This document shows, piece by piece, positions 35,518 to 44,911 of a stretch of DNA of 64,000 nucleotides. The stretch lies in the NCBI RefSeq assembly GCF_902813185.1, contig NZ_LR778301.1, positions 3,514,001-3,578,000 on the forward strand. The letters are read 5' to 3'. Position numbers and translations under genes: made by a program. Under the pieces are notes generated by a model, which ran no database searches, was not told where the DNA came from, and worked only from the letters and a program-made list of their open reading frames with translations. Every line of letters starts with the position of its first letter. Position 1 is the first letter of the stretch. The DNA is from Denitratisoma oestradiolicum (GTDB taxonomy: Bacteria; Pseudomonadota; Gammaproteobacteria; Burkholderiales; Rhodocyclaceae).

Positions 35518-36378
35518 TCACTTTCCCTTGCGGGCCTTGAGGTCGTCCTCCAGCTCGATAAAGCTTGGACGATCGCTGGAATAGAGCACTTTACGGCCGA
35601 ACTCAACCGCCACCTGAGGGGCATAACCGCTCATACTGGCCAGGAGAACCACTTTCATGCACTGGAATATTTTCGATTCCTCGTGAAGCTTATGCTCCAT
35701 CGCGGTTGCTACCGGTGAAACAAAGCCGTAGGAAAGCAGGATGCCCAAAAATGTACCTACCAGGGCCGCCGCAATCAACTTCCCTAGCTCCGCCGGGGGG
35801 ATACCCACGGACTCCATGGTATGCACCACCCCCATGACTGCCGCCACGATACCGAAGGCTGGCAACGCATCCGCCACCTTGGACAAAGCGTGGATGGGTA
35901 TCTCGCCCTCGTGGTGGTGCGTCTCGATTTCATTGTCCATCAGGTTCTCAATTTCGAATGCATTGAGATTGCCGCCCACCATCATGCGCAGATAATCCGT
36001 CAGGAACTCAATTACATGATGGTCGCTGACAATGACCGGATACTTGGAGAAGATCGGGCTTGAGTCCGGACTCTCAATGTCCCCCTCAATGGACATCAGG
36101 CCTTCCTTACGAACCTTGGCCAGAATTTCATACAACATGGCCAGGAGGTCCATGTAGAGGGCCTTGTTCAGATGGGAGCCCTTCAATACCTTTGGGACCG
36201 CCGCGAAGGTCGCCTTGATCACCTTTGGGGGGTTCGCCACCATGAACGACCCAATGGCGGCACCGCCGATGGTCAGCAATTCTGTGGGTTGAATCAGGGA
36301 GTGGACATGCCCACCAGCCAGGATGAACCCTCCCAGTACCGCTCCCAAAACCATGATGTAGCCGATAATTACAAACAT
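35518..36378 (-). CDS. motA: Flagellar stator protein MotA
   Basis: MotA forms the ring of the stator that pushes on FliG. The 286-residue product starts MFVIIGYIMVLGAVLGGFIL, as MotA does, and has four membrane helices in two pairs (near 1-50 and 165-220). The cytoplasmic loop carries charged residues, and LPAFGIVAAVMGVVHTMESV is the conserved third-helix region. Length matches the family (about 285-295). It is the first gene of the long minus-strand run and diverges from metK. Confidence 0.97.
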   Translation of the reverse strand: MFVIIGYIMVLGAVLGGFILAGGHVHSLIQPTELLTIGGAAIGSFMVANPPKVIKATFAAVPKVLKGSHLNKALYMDLLAMLYEILAKVRKEGLMSIEGDIESPDSSPIFSKYPVIVSDHHVIEFLTDYLRMMVGGNLNAFEIENLMDNEIETHHHEGEIPIHALSKVADALPAFGIVAAVMGVVHTMESVGIPPAELGKLIAAALVGTFLGILLSYGFVSPVATAMEHKLHEESKIFQCMKVVLLASMSGYAPQVAVEFGRKVLYSSDRPSFIELEDDLKARKGK

Positions 36379-36521
36379 ACGGGCGCCCCCGGAATCCCCT
36401 GGCCGTTACACTGTGTAGGTGCCAATGATAGCGGATAGCAGCAAAAGGCCCTTGGTGTATTTCCACCAACGATGGCGTTTTTTCCCTCTCCTTGCACACC
36501 CCACCAGGAAGAGGGCGTCTT

Positions 36522-36550
36522 TTGCCCACGGTCCATGGCTTCGCTATAAT
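36522..36550 (+). promoter_or_regulatory. Sigma-70 promoter for metK
   Basis: TTGCCC (36522-36527), a 17-base spacer and a perfect TATAAT (36545-36550) predict a transcript starting near 36557-36559. The first stem of the metK leader begins two to four bases later. The promoter lies in the 341-base motA-metK divergent gap. I see no comparably good promoter for motA; the part nearest motA (36379-36500) holds nothing else I can support. Confidence 0.75.
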
Positions 36551-36558
36551 CCCCCCTC

Positions 36559-36719
36559 ATCCGCCGAGTTAATTGGACAACTTGCGAGGCGGAGAAGGCG
36601 CCCGCCACTCCGTGGCGACGCCCGAAAAAAAATTTCGCTAAAGCGTCGGCTGCTCTTGCCCCCGGAGCCGGTCGAGCCGGCTACAAACAGGAGGGGGGCT
36701 CATCTAGGAGCGGACTACC
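36559..36719 (+). promoter_or_regulatory. Structured 5' leader of metK, candidate riboswitch-like element
   Basis: The predicted leader of about 160 bases begins with CCGCC (36561-36565), which pairs with GGCGG (36588-36592) around an inner AGTT/AACT stem. Next is a hairpin GGCG..CGCCAC-tcc-GTGGCG..CGCC (36597-36622). GGCGG can instead pair with CCGCC at 36602-36606, which would break that hairpin, so two folds compete. Later stems are CGAAA/TTTCG and AGCCGG-tcgag-CCGGCT. It does not match the SAH riboswitch core and I do not recognise it as a known SAM class. Confidence 0.5.
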
Positions 36720-37886
<1,167 letters not shown>

Positions 37887-37975
37887 GCCATCGCCCCATC
37901 AGGTCGTCAGAAGTCGGACTGATGGTCAGAACTCCCCTTGAGCACCATGCCGGGAGGCGGGCTGACAGAGGACTG

Positions 37976-39211
37976 CTAGCCCGGCGTCCAGAGCTCGTGC
38001 AAATTCTTGATGCCCCACTGGGCGGCATCCTCCCGACCCATGATCCTGTCATGACAATTGGATCGGGATAGATCCACCACCTCGGGGGAAAGGTAAGTTC
38101 CTGACTTGGTGGAAAAGAACACCTTCAGCCGTGGCATGAGCAGGGACTTGCCGCTCTGCTCAATGACCACACCGAGGCGGCCGGACTCCAGTCGCACCAG
38201 GGATCCCGTGGGATAAATCCCCATGCTTTTGACAAAGGCCTGAAAAATCGCCTCGTCGAAATGGCCGCGGGCCCATTCAGCCATCTTGCGCAGGGACTCC
38301 GCCGGATCCCATCCGCTCTTGTAGGGACGATTGGAGGTAATGGCGTCATAGACGTCGCAAACAGCACCCATGCGAGCACTCCGGCTGATCTCGTCAGACT
38401 TGAGACGATGGGGATAGCCGGTGCCGTCCATTTTCTCGTGGTGGTGAAGACAAACGTCCAAGGGGACTGCACCCACCCCCTGCCCCTCCAGCAGAACACG
38501 GTGTCCCTCCTGGGGATGACTCTTGACCAGGGTGAATTCTTCATCGGTGAGTTTCCCCGGCTTGTTGAGAACATCCAGGGGTATGTACATCTTCCCGATG
38601 TCGTGCAACAGGCCGGCCATGCCGACTTCCCGTGTCTCCTGATCGCCTAGTCCGAGCTGCCGGGCCAGGGACACCATCAGGGCGCAAACCGCCACCGAAT
38701 GCATATAGGTGTAATCATCCTTGGTCTTAAGTCGGGCCAGACTGATCAATGCCTCCGGATTACGTTCCACGGATGAGGCGATTTCCTCCACCAACGGCAG
38801 GGCATCATTCGCATCCAACGCCCGCCCCATCCGGGCTTCCTGAAACATCGATGCCACCGCCTGCTTCGATTTGGCGCAAATTTTGACAGCGCGTACCGCT
38901 TCCTGCTCATAGGAAATCCGCGCCCTATGGATAAGAGGCTCCACGGCAACATGGCCCAGCGCCAGATCAATCTGTCGATCAGACTCATCCTTGGCTTGTC
39001 CCGCTGGCACATCCAGGCCTTTCGCCGTATCAATCCAGACTTCGGTGATACCGCTATCGATGATGCGCTGAATATCCTTCGGATCCCGCAACGGGAAACG
39101 GGTGCGCCAGAAGGGATGGTCCATCCAGGAGCCACAGAATTCCTGGATGAACATTCCGGTACGCAGATGCTGGACCCCGATACGCTTGAGCATGGCATCG
39201 ATTATAGGCAT
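37976..39211 (-). CDS. HD-GYP domain cyclic-di-GMP phosphodiesterase
   Basis: HD-GYP proteins hydrolyse cyclic di-GMP and so affect motility and biofilm choice. The 411-residue product has an N-terminal DUF3391-type domain (MLKRIGVQHLRTGMFIQEFC, WMDHPFWRTRFPL). The HD-GYP domain (about 160-330) has the catalytic pair LLHDIGKMYIP, further metal ligands KSHPQEGHRVL and LHHHEKMDGTGYP, all intact. No partner receiver domain is present. Start choice is uncertain: ATG 39193 gives the more typical MLKRI start. It converges with metK across an 89-base gap. Confidence 0.9.
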   Translation of the reverse strand: MPIIDAMLKRIGVQHLRTGMFIQEFCGSWMDHPFWRTRFPLRDPKDIQRIIDSGITEVWIDTAKGLDVPAGQAKDESDRQIDLALGHVAVEPLIHRARISYEQEAVRAVKICAKSKQAVASMFQEARMGRALDANDALPLVEEIASSVERNPEALISLARLKTKDDYTYMHSVAVCALMVSLARQLGLGDQETREVGMAGLLHDIGKMYIPLDVLNKPGKLTDEEFTLVKSHPQEGHRVLLEGQGVGAVPLDVCLHHHEKMDGTGYPHRLKSDEISRSARMGAVCDVYDAITSNRPYKSGWDPAESLRKMAEWARGHFDEAIFQAFVKSMGIYPTGSLVRLESGRLGVVIEQSGKSLLMPRLKVFFSTKSGTYLSPEVVDLSRSNCHDRIMGREDAAQWGIKNLHELWTPG

Positions 39212-39505
39212 GAGCACCCGAGGCCACCCTATGTCGCAACGGCGCCACAATAATGAACAAGCCAATTTATTAATTCAAAATCAAATAATTAACTAAAAAC
39301 ATAAGAATTCCCTCCCGATCTGTGCCCCTTAACAGACCACATCGATTAACTGCCTAGGCATCCATTTGACCCTACCAGTAAACCCTCGCTCTACCATGGG
39401 TAACGCCATGGTGTCCCGCAAGGTTTGCTCATCCGCCAAGCCGGCCCTGAGCAAGGTGACTACCATGTCCGTGAAACATCCCTGCAAAACCAGAGGAGAC
39501 ACTTA
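39212..39505 (+). promoter_or_regulatory. AT-rich regulatory region before the first TonB-dependent receptor
   Basis: This 294-base gap starts very AT-rich (39260-39310), unlike its neighbours, and holds an inverted repeat TTAATT-N11-AATTAA (39270-39292). A -35-like TTGACC occurs at 39366-39371, but I find no convincing -10 partner. GAGGAGA (39492-39498) is the ribosome-binding site of the receptor gene. An AATTAAC half-site is shared with the other receptor's upstream region. Confidence 0.45.
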
Positions 39506-41899
39506 ATGCGTAACCGAAAAAGCTTGCTTGCCGTACGCCTACTCCCCCTGCTGATCGCCACTGCCTATGCAGGTGGCGCCATCGCAGACGACACCAAACT
39601 GGAAGAAGTCATCATCACTGCCCAGAAGCGCGCCGAGCGCCTGCAGGATGTGCCGATTTCCGTCTCTGCGATTAGCGGCTCCCAACTGGAAACCCGCGGT
39701 ATTGAGGGCAGCAAGGATCTGGCCTCCCTGGCACCTTCCCTGATGGTGACCTATGGCAATTCGGGCAACAGCACCATGTCCATTATTTCCATCCGAGGCA
39801 GCGGCAGCGGTTCCCCGTCCATCTTCCTCGATACGGCGGTCGGCACCTATGTTGACGGCGTCTATGCCGGTAAAAACCAGGGCGGATTGTTCGACATCAT
39901 CGATATGGAGCGCGTAGAAGTGCTGCGGGGCCCCCAGGGCACCCTCTTCGGCCGCAACACCCTGGCCGGCGCCATCAACTTTGTAACCAAGAAACCCAGC
40001 GGCGTGTTTGGCGGTTCCGTCGGCATCGATGTCGGCAACTATGGTTCCCATATCGAACGGGTATCGGTGGACCTGCCCCGGATGGGCGCCCTGAACCTGA
40101 GTTTGGCCGCCCGCAACGAGAATCGCGATGGCTATGTCAAGAGCCAGACGGGCCAAGATGCCGGCAAGACAGACAAGCAGAGTTACCGCCTTGCGGCCAC
40201 CCTGGATATCACTTCGAAACTTCAGGCTTTCTATTCCTTTGACCACACCGAAGTAGACAACGTCCAGCTGCCTGTCAGCCTTTACACGCCCTTTGGCTGG
40301 AAAGGCTCCGCCAGTAGTGCTGCCAGCGGGTTGAGCGCGGCGAATAGGGCTGCTGTCTTGGCTGGGGCAAGCGACGAATTCCCCTCGGGCAGAAATCCGA
40401 CCCCCGGTTTTGCCGAATGGGAAAGGATGAAGACGGATAACCATGCCCTCACCCTGTCCTATCAGGTGAATGCCAATAACACAGTCAAGTACATCTACTC
40501 CGACCGTGAAATGAAATGGTCCGACCAGCTGGACCTGGACGGCATTACCGCGAATATTTATGCCTACGGACGGGATACCAAACTCAAGACCGAATCCCAT
40601 GAACTGCAATGGGTGGGCAACGTGGGGCAGTTGAAGTATGTGGCTGGCTACTACACCTATAAGGAAAATAGCCGTACGGTCAATCCTCAGACCAGTGGCG
40701 GCAGCACGAACTGGGCGACGGACTTCTCGGGCAGTGTCGATGCCAAGGCGCTGTTTGCCCAGTTGGACTATGACTTTACCGACAAGTGGTCAGGCAGCCT
40801 GGGTATCCGCCGCTCCATCGATGAAAAGGGTGTGGACTCCAGCCAGTACGGTACAGGTGCAAGCTACAGGGGAGCAATGACCGCTGCGGGCATCACGACC
40901 CTCAATGGTGTCACCAGTGCAGGCGACACCCTTTCGGTGGTTGCACCGGGAACATACTTTGACGTGAGCAAGATCGGTTCCCTGCCCCCCGTGTTCAATG
41001 CCACTGCGAAGCGCTCCTTTGCATCGACCACCCCGGCCGTGAGTCTGACCTACAAGGTCAATGACGGGCTGAACGTCTATGGCCGGGTCGCCAAGGGTTT
41101 CCGTTCCGGTGGCTTCGCTGCCGAAGCGGGCGGCAGCTCCACGGCACAAGTTGCTGCAGCCAGGACGACCCCCTTTAATCCGGAAAAATCAACCACCACC
41201 GAACTGGGTTTCAAGTCCAACTTCTGGGATGGCAAGGCTGCATTGAGTGGTGCCATCTACCAGAACAAGATCACCGACCTGCAAACCAGCCAGTTGGTCC
41301 CAGGCACAACCAGTTCCATCATCGTGAATGCGGGCAAGGCCACCTACAAGGGCTTCGAACTGGAAGGCCAGCTCGTGGTGGCCGACGGCTGGCGCCTGGG
41401 GATGAGCTGGGGACGTATCAATGCCAGGTTCGACGAGTACATGGACAATGGGTTCACGCCCGGTACCTTGAACTACAGCGGTGCCGTAATCGACACCGCC
41501 GGCAACCGCGTGAATGGCTATGCGCCGAAGAACACCCTCAACTTCAACGTGGACGGTCGCCTGGCCAAGACGGCCTGGGGCACCCTGCGCGGCACCATGG
41601 ACATCACCTATACGGACAAGATGCATAACATCCCGGGCAACAAGAACCTTTATGCCGCCAATGCAGGGGGCGCCAATGACGCAGCCCTGACCCTCGTGCC
41701 TTCGCGGACTCTGGTGAATGCGCGCCTGACCCTGGCCGGCGTGCCAGTGGGCGGACCAGGCCGGGCCGATGTCGCCCTGTGGGTGCGCAACCTGGCCGAC
41801 GTACGCAAGCCCGTCAATTACATTGACCTCAGCTACTATCGCGTCGCTTCCTGGACCGAGCCCCGCATGTACGGCATGTCCTTCAACTACAAGTGGTAA
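39506..41899 (+). CDS. TonB-dependent outer-membrane receptor (paralogue 1)
   Basis: This is an outer-membrane active transporter energised by TonB. The ATG at 39506 follows GAGGAGA and gives 797 residues. A signal peptide (about 1-29, ending GAIADD) and a TonB-box region KLEEVIITAQKR are followed by the plug (about 45-160; DVPISVSAISGSQLETRGIE, VEVLRGPQGTLFGRNTLAGA) and a 22-strand barrel ending FNYKW. The plug is of the broad class common in sphingomonads and aromatic or steroid degraders; the substrate is not visible. Neither TonB nor a binding-protein ABC system is nearby. Confidence 0.9.
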   Translation: MRNRKSLLAVRLLPLLIATAYAGGAIADDTKLEEVIITAQKRAERLQDVPISVSAISGSQLETRGIEGSKDLASLAPSLMVTYGNSGNSTMSIISIRGSGSGSPSIFLDTAVGTYVDGVYAGKNQGGLFDIIDMERVEVLRGPQGTLFGRNTLAGAINFVTKKPSGVFGGSVGIDVGNYGSHIERVSVDLPRMGALNLSLAARNENRDGYVKSQTGQDAGKTDKQSYRLAATLDITSKLQAFYSFDHTEVDNVQLPVSLYTPFGWKGSASSAASGLSAANRAAVLAGASDEFPSGRNPTPGFAEWERMKTDNHALTLSYQVNANNTVKYIYSDREMKWSDQLDLDGITANIYAYGRDTKLKTESHELQWVGNVGQLKYVAGYYTYKENSRTVNPQTSGGSTNWATDFSGSVDAKALFAQLDYDFTDKWSGSLGIRRSIDEKGVDSSQYGTGASYRGAMTAAGITTLNGVTSAGDTLSVVAPGTYFDVSKIGSLPPVFNATAKRSFASTTPAVSLTYKVNDGLNVYGRVAKGFRSGGFAAEAGGSSTAQVAAARTTPFNPEKSTTTELGFKSNFWDGKAALSGAIYQNKITDLQTSQLVPGTTSSIIVNAGKATYKGFELEGQLVVADGWRLGMSWGRINARFDEYMDNGFTPGTLNYSGAVIDTAGNRVNGYAPKNTLNFNVDGRLAKTAWGTLRGTMDITYTDKMHNIPGNKNLYAANAGGANDAALTLVPSRTLVNARLTLAGVPVGGPGRADVALWVRNLADVRKPVNYIDLSYYRVASWTEPRMYGMSFNYKW

Positions 41900-41905
41900 G
41901 TCCCG

Positions 41906-41966
41906 GGGGCGGGTTTCCGCCCCTTGGGTCGCGACATCTCACGGGCGCCTTCGGGCGCCCGTTTTT
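41906..41966 (+). terminator. Double-hairpin rho-independent terminator of receptor 1
   Basis: A first hairpin GGGGCGG-gttt-CCGCCCC (41906-41923) is followed by ACGGGCGCC-TTCG-GGCGCCCGT (about 41941-41962), which has a UUCG tetraloop and a T-run. Together they end the receptor transcript, leaving the receptor monocistronic. Confidence 0.93.
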
Positions 41967-42000
41967 CATGGAACCCATGGCGATAAGGAGTCAAGCACCC

Positions 42001-42271
42001 TCAATGTCGCAGTAATACAACATTGATGAACACGGGTTAATTCCAATTAACAATCAATTGAGTAATTAAGAACAATGAACGGCTTCGGAATTCAGAATCC
42101 AGGATTTACTCAATTAAATTACCCTGCTTAAGCAGCATTCTTTTCCAAGTAACGTCCCCAGGAACTACCATCCGCGCCGGCCATGGAGTTAGCTGGATTT
42201 GCTAATGAAATAACCATGTGCCAAGAGCCAGCCCCATAAGACCTTATTGTCTAACCGGTAGGAGATACCCC
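42001..42271 (+). promoter_or_regulatory. Palindrome-rich region before the second TonB-dependent receptor
   Basis: The 372-base gap between the receptor genes is AT-rich and carries three nested dyads: TCAATGT-N12-ACATTGA (42001-42026), a perfect GTTAATT-CC-AATTAAC (42036-42051), and AATTGAGTAA...TTACTCAATT (42056-42065 and 42106-42115). I cannot assign a regulator or a clear -35/-10. GGTAGGAGA (42257-42265) is the ribosome-binding site. The rest shows nothing I can name. Confidence 0.5.
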
Positions 42272-44626
42272 ATGCGTAACCGCAAGAGCGCCCTCATAGT
42301 GCGCGCACTTCCCCTGATGATCGCCGCCGCCTATGCCGGCAGCGCCTTCGCAGACGAAGTCAAGCTGGAAGAAATCATCGTAACGGCTCAGAAGCGGGTC
42401 GAGCGCCTGCAGGACGTGCCCATTTCCATTTCCGCCATCGGCGGCGCCCAACTGGAGACCCGTGGCATCGAAGGCGCAGCCAATCTGAACGGTCTGGTAC
42501 CCAACGTCACCATCAAGGCTGCGGCACCCGGCGGCGGCCTGATTGCAGCAGTTTCCATTCGTGGTCTGAACCAGGGCCAGCCCGCCATCTGGGCGGACCC
42601 CGCCGTGGGCATGTACATGGACGGCGTCTTCGTCGGCAAGAACCAGGGCTCCCTGTTCGACATGGCTGATCTGGAGCGCGTCGAAGTGCTGCGGGGCCCC
42701 CAGGGCACCCTGTTCGGTCGCAATACCGAAGGCGGCGCCATCAACTTCATCACCCGCAAGCCTTCCGGCCAGTTCAGCGGCAACGTGGGTCTGGAACTCG
42801 GCAACCGTGGTCGTCACGTGGAGCGTGTCTCCATCGACCTGCCCAAGGTCGGCGCCATGAGCCTGAGCTTCGCCCTGCGCAACGAAATCCAGGATGGTTG
42901 GGTGGATAACCCCAATGGCAAGGCCTGGGGCAGCAAGGATCGCCAGGGCGCCCGCCTGGCCGCCAATTTCGACATCAGCCCCAAGTTCAAGGTTGATTAC
43001 GCCTATGACCGCTCGGATATCGACGAGACGCCCACCGCAGTATCCCTGCTGAGCGCCACGGGTTACAACGCCCTTTATACCCGGCTGAATGGCGCCGGCA
43101 CCACTGACTCATTCTTCGGAATGATTCTTCGTCCCCAGCTCCAGGCCCGCGCATCGAGTGAATATCCCACCTCGGTCGCCTCCAATGCCGGCACCAAATA
43201 CTTCCAGAAACTGGATGTGGATGGCCATATGCTGACGGCCACCTATGAGTTGAACCCCCAGAACACCCTGAAGTACATCGGCGCCTATCGCAAGATGCAC
43301 TATCAGGACAGCACCGATCTGGACGGCACCCCGATCCATGTCTTCAATGCGGGCAAGGACACCAACTACAGCACCTACTCCCACGAGTTCCAGTTGATCG
43401 GCAGTGCCGAGAAGCTGAACTACGTGCTGGGTTACTACCAGTTCAAGGATGACGGCAATACCTTCACCCGGCAGAGCGGCCTGTTCTACAACTTCGGTTT
43501 CGATCCTCGCGGCGCCTACTACCAGAGCCCCTACTACCGCGTGACCACCGACGCCAAGGCGGTCTTTGCCCAGGCTGACTACAAGGTAACCGACGCCCTG
43601 ACTGCCACCGTTGGCTATCGTCGCACCGTGGAAGAAAAGGGCGGCGAAATCTGGCGTGTCTACAACACATCCAGCTTTGGCATGCCTGGCCCCAATACCC
43701 CGGTGGCAACTTCCGCTGGCGCTGCCTATGGCAGCATCCAGTACATTCCCGGATTCACGCCCCAGAGCAACACCGCCAGTTTCTCCGCCACCACCCCGGT
43801 CCTGGCATTGGCCTATCGTCTGAACGAAAACGTCAATGTCTTCGGTCGCATGGCCAAGGGCTTCCGCAGCGGCGGCTTCTCCCTGGAAGCCGCTTCCGCA
43901 GCCGCAGCCATGAAGCCGTTCAACCCCGAGCGCTCCACCGCCTATGAACTGGGCGTGAAGACCAACTTCTGGAATGGCAAGGGCCAGATGAATGCGACGG
44001 TATTCCATACCGACATCACCAATTTCCACGTTTCCAAGCTCCCCGTGGGCGGCACCACCCCCGTCATCGAAAATGCCGGCAAGGTGAAGCTCCAGGGCCT
44101 GGAAGTTGAAGGCGTATTCGCCCTGGCTCCGGGCTGGAAGCTCCAGGCGGGTTATGGCTTCCTGGAAACCAAGGTGCTGGAGGCCGAGCAGTTCAACCAG
44201 TTTGGCGCGCTGATCAACGCAGCAGGCAACAGCGTCACCGGCTATGGCCCCCGTCACCAGATCAATCTGGCGCTGGACGGCCGCCTGGCCAAGACCGCCT
44301 TCGGCACCCTGCGCGGCATCGTGGATTACACCTACTCCGCCAAGTACTACAACTACTCGGGACAGAGAACCTCCCAGGGCTGGGAAGTCGCTGTCGGCAA
44401 CTCCACGGAAGAGTCCCTCATGCCCGCCCTCACCACCGTCAATGCCCGCCTGCTCCTGGCTGGCATTCCCGTCGGCGGCTCGGGTGAAGCAGAAGCCTCC
44501 CTGTGGGTCCGCAATCTGACCGACCGGCAGCAGATGAACGGCCATATCGATGTCGGCGGCTTCTACCGCATCGCTGGCTGGACCGAGCCCCGTACCTACG
44601 GCGTGTCTTTCGGCTACAAGTGGTAA
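42272..44626 (+). CDS. TonB-dependent outer-membrane receptor (paralogue 2)
   Basis: This 784-residue receptor is closely related to the preceding one. The signal peptides align (MRNRKSALIVRALPLMIAAA), as do the TonB-box region KLEEIIVTAQKRVERLQDVP and the plug motif VEVLRGPQGTLFGRNTEGGA, and the barrel ends SFGYKW. The start ATG follows GGTAGGAGA. The two differ most in barrel loops, consistent with different ligands or ligand affinity. No regulatory N-terminal signalling domain is present. Substrate is unknown; siderophore, cobalamin or hydrophobic aromatics/steroids are possible. Confidence 0.9.
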   Translation: MRNRKSALIVRALPLMIAAAYAGSAFADEVKLEEIIVTAQKRVERLQDVPISISAIGGAQLETRGIEGAANLNGLVPNVTIKAAAPGGGLIAAVSIRGLNQGQPAIWADPAVGMYMDGVFVGKNQGSLFDMADLERVEVLRGPQGTLFGRNTEGGAINFITRKPSGQFSGNVGLELGNRGRHVERVSIDLPKVGAMSLSFALRNEIQDGWVDNPNGKAWGSKDRQGARLAANFDISPKFKVDYAYDRSDIDETPTAVSLLSATGYNALYTRLNGAGTTDSFFGMILRPQLQARASSEYPTSVASNAGTKYFQKLDVDGHMLTATYELNPQNTLKYIGAYRKMHYQDSTDLDGTPIHVFNAGKDTNYSTYSHEFQLIGSAEKLNYVLGYYQFKDDGNTFTRQSGLFYNFGFDPRGAYYQSPYYRVTTDAKAVFAQADYKVTDALTATVGYRRTVEEKGGEIWRVYNTSSFGMPGPNTPVATSAGAAYGSIQYIPGFTPQSNTASFSATTPVLALAYRLNENVNVFGRMAKGFRSGGFSLEAASAAAAMKPFNPERSTAYELGVKTNFWNGKGQMNATVFHTDITNFHVSKLPVGGTTPVIENAGKVKLQGLEVEGVFALAPGWKLQAGYGFLETKVLEAEQFNQFGALINAAGNSVTGYGPRHQINLALDGRLAKTAFGTLRGIVDYTYSAKYYNYSGQRTSQGWEVAVGNSTEESLMPALTTVNARLLLAGIPVGGSGEAEASLWVRNLTDRQQMNGHIDVGGFYRIAGWTEPRTYGVSFGYKW

Positions 44627-44632
44627 GCCACG

Positions 44633-44703
44633 GGGGCGGATTTTCGCCCCTCGGCTAGCAACACCTCGCGGGCGCCCATGGTTGATGGGCGCCCGTTTTT
44701 TTT
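44633..44703 (+). terminator. Double-hairpin rho-independent terminator of receptor 2
   Basis: GGGGCG-gatttt-CGCCCC (44633-44650) is followed by an 11-bp stem CGGGCGCCCAT-ggttg-ATGGGCGCCCG (44669-44695) and eight T residues. The layout repeats that of receptor 1, so the 3' flank was probably duplicated with the gene. It insulates the ahcY promoter just downstream. Confidence 0.95.
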
Positions 44704-44727
44704 GGCGCAGCAGGTATAATTCGCCCC

Positions 44728-44798
44728 CTCCGAGGAGCGCTGCGAGGGTCTGTCCGCTGACACCCCCAGGCTCGGTAAAGCAACAACGGCGCTCACTT
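44728..44798 (+). promoter_or_regulatory. S-adenosylhomocysteine (SAH) riboswitch for ahcY
   Basis: SAH riboswitches switch on SAH hydrolase when SAH accumulates. Here CCGAG (44730-44734) pairs with CTCGG (44771-44775), and GAGCGC (44735-44740) pairs with GCGCTC (44789-44794), giving the conserved GAGGAGCGCTGC...CCAGGCTCGG...AACGGCGCTCAC pattern of the family. A TATAAT at 44715-44720 places the transcript start just before it. A CCGTGC-cgg-GCACGG hairpin downstream (44806-44820) may be part of the expression platform. Confidence 0.93.
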
Positions 44799-44911
44799 GT
44801 CCAACCCGTGCCGGGCACGGAGGACGGGTGAGACCCGAGGATCGTCCCAGTGACAGTCCCTTTGACTCCCTCTGTTCCCTGCCCGGTCACAAGTTCAAGG
44901 AGAGAACTGCC

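Noticed and set aside
36379..36500. A sigma-54 site for motA (TTGGCACC at -24)
   Set aside because: The -24 box is good, but the -12 element lacks the required GC at the correct spacing; no sigma-28 match was found either.
37887..37975. A bidirectional terminator between metK and the HD-GYP gene (CATCAG/CTGATG)
   Set aside because: The stem is six pairs with a long loop and lacks a T-run in either direction.
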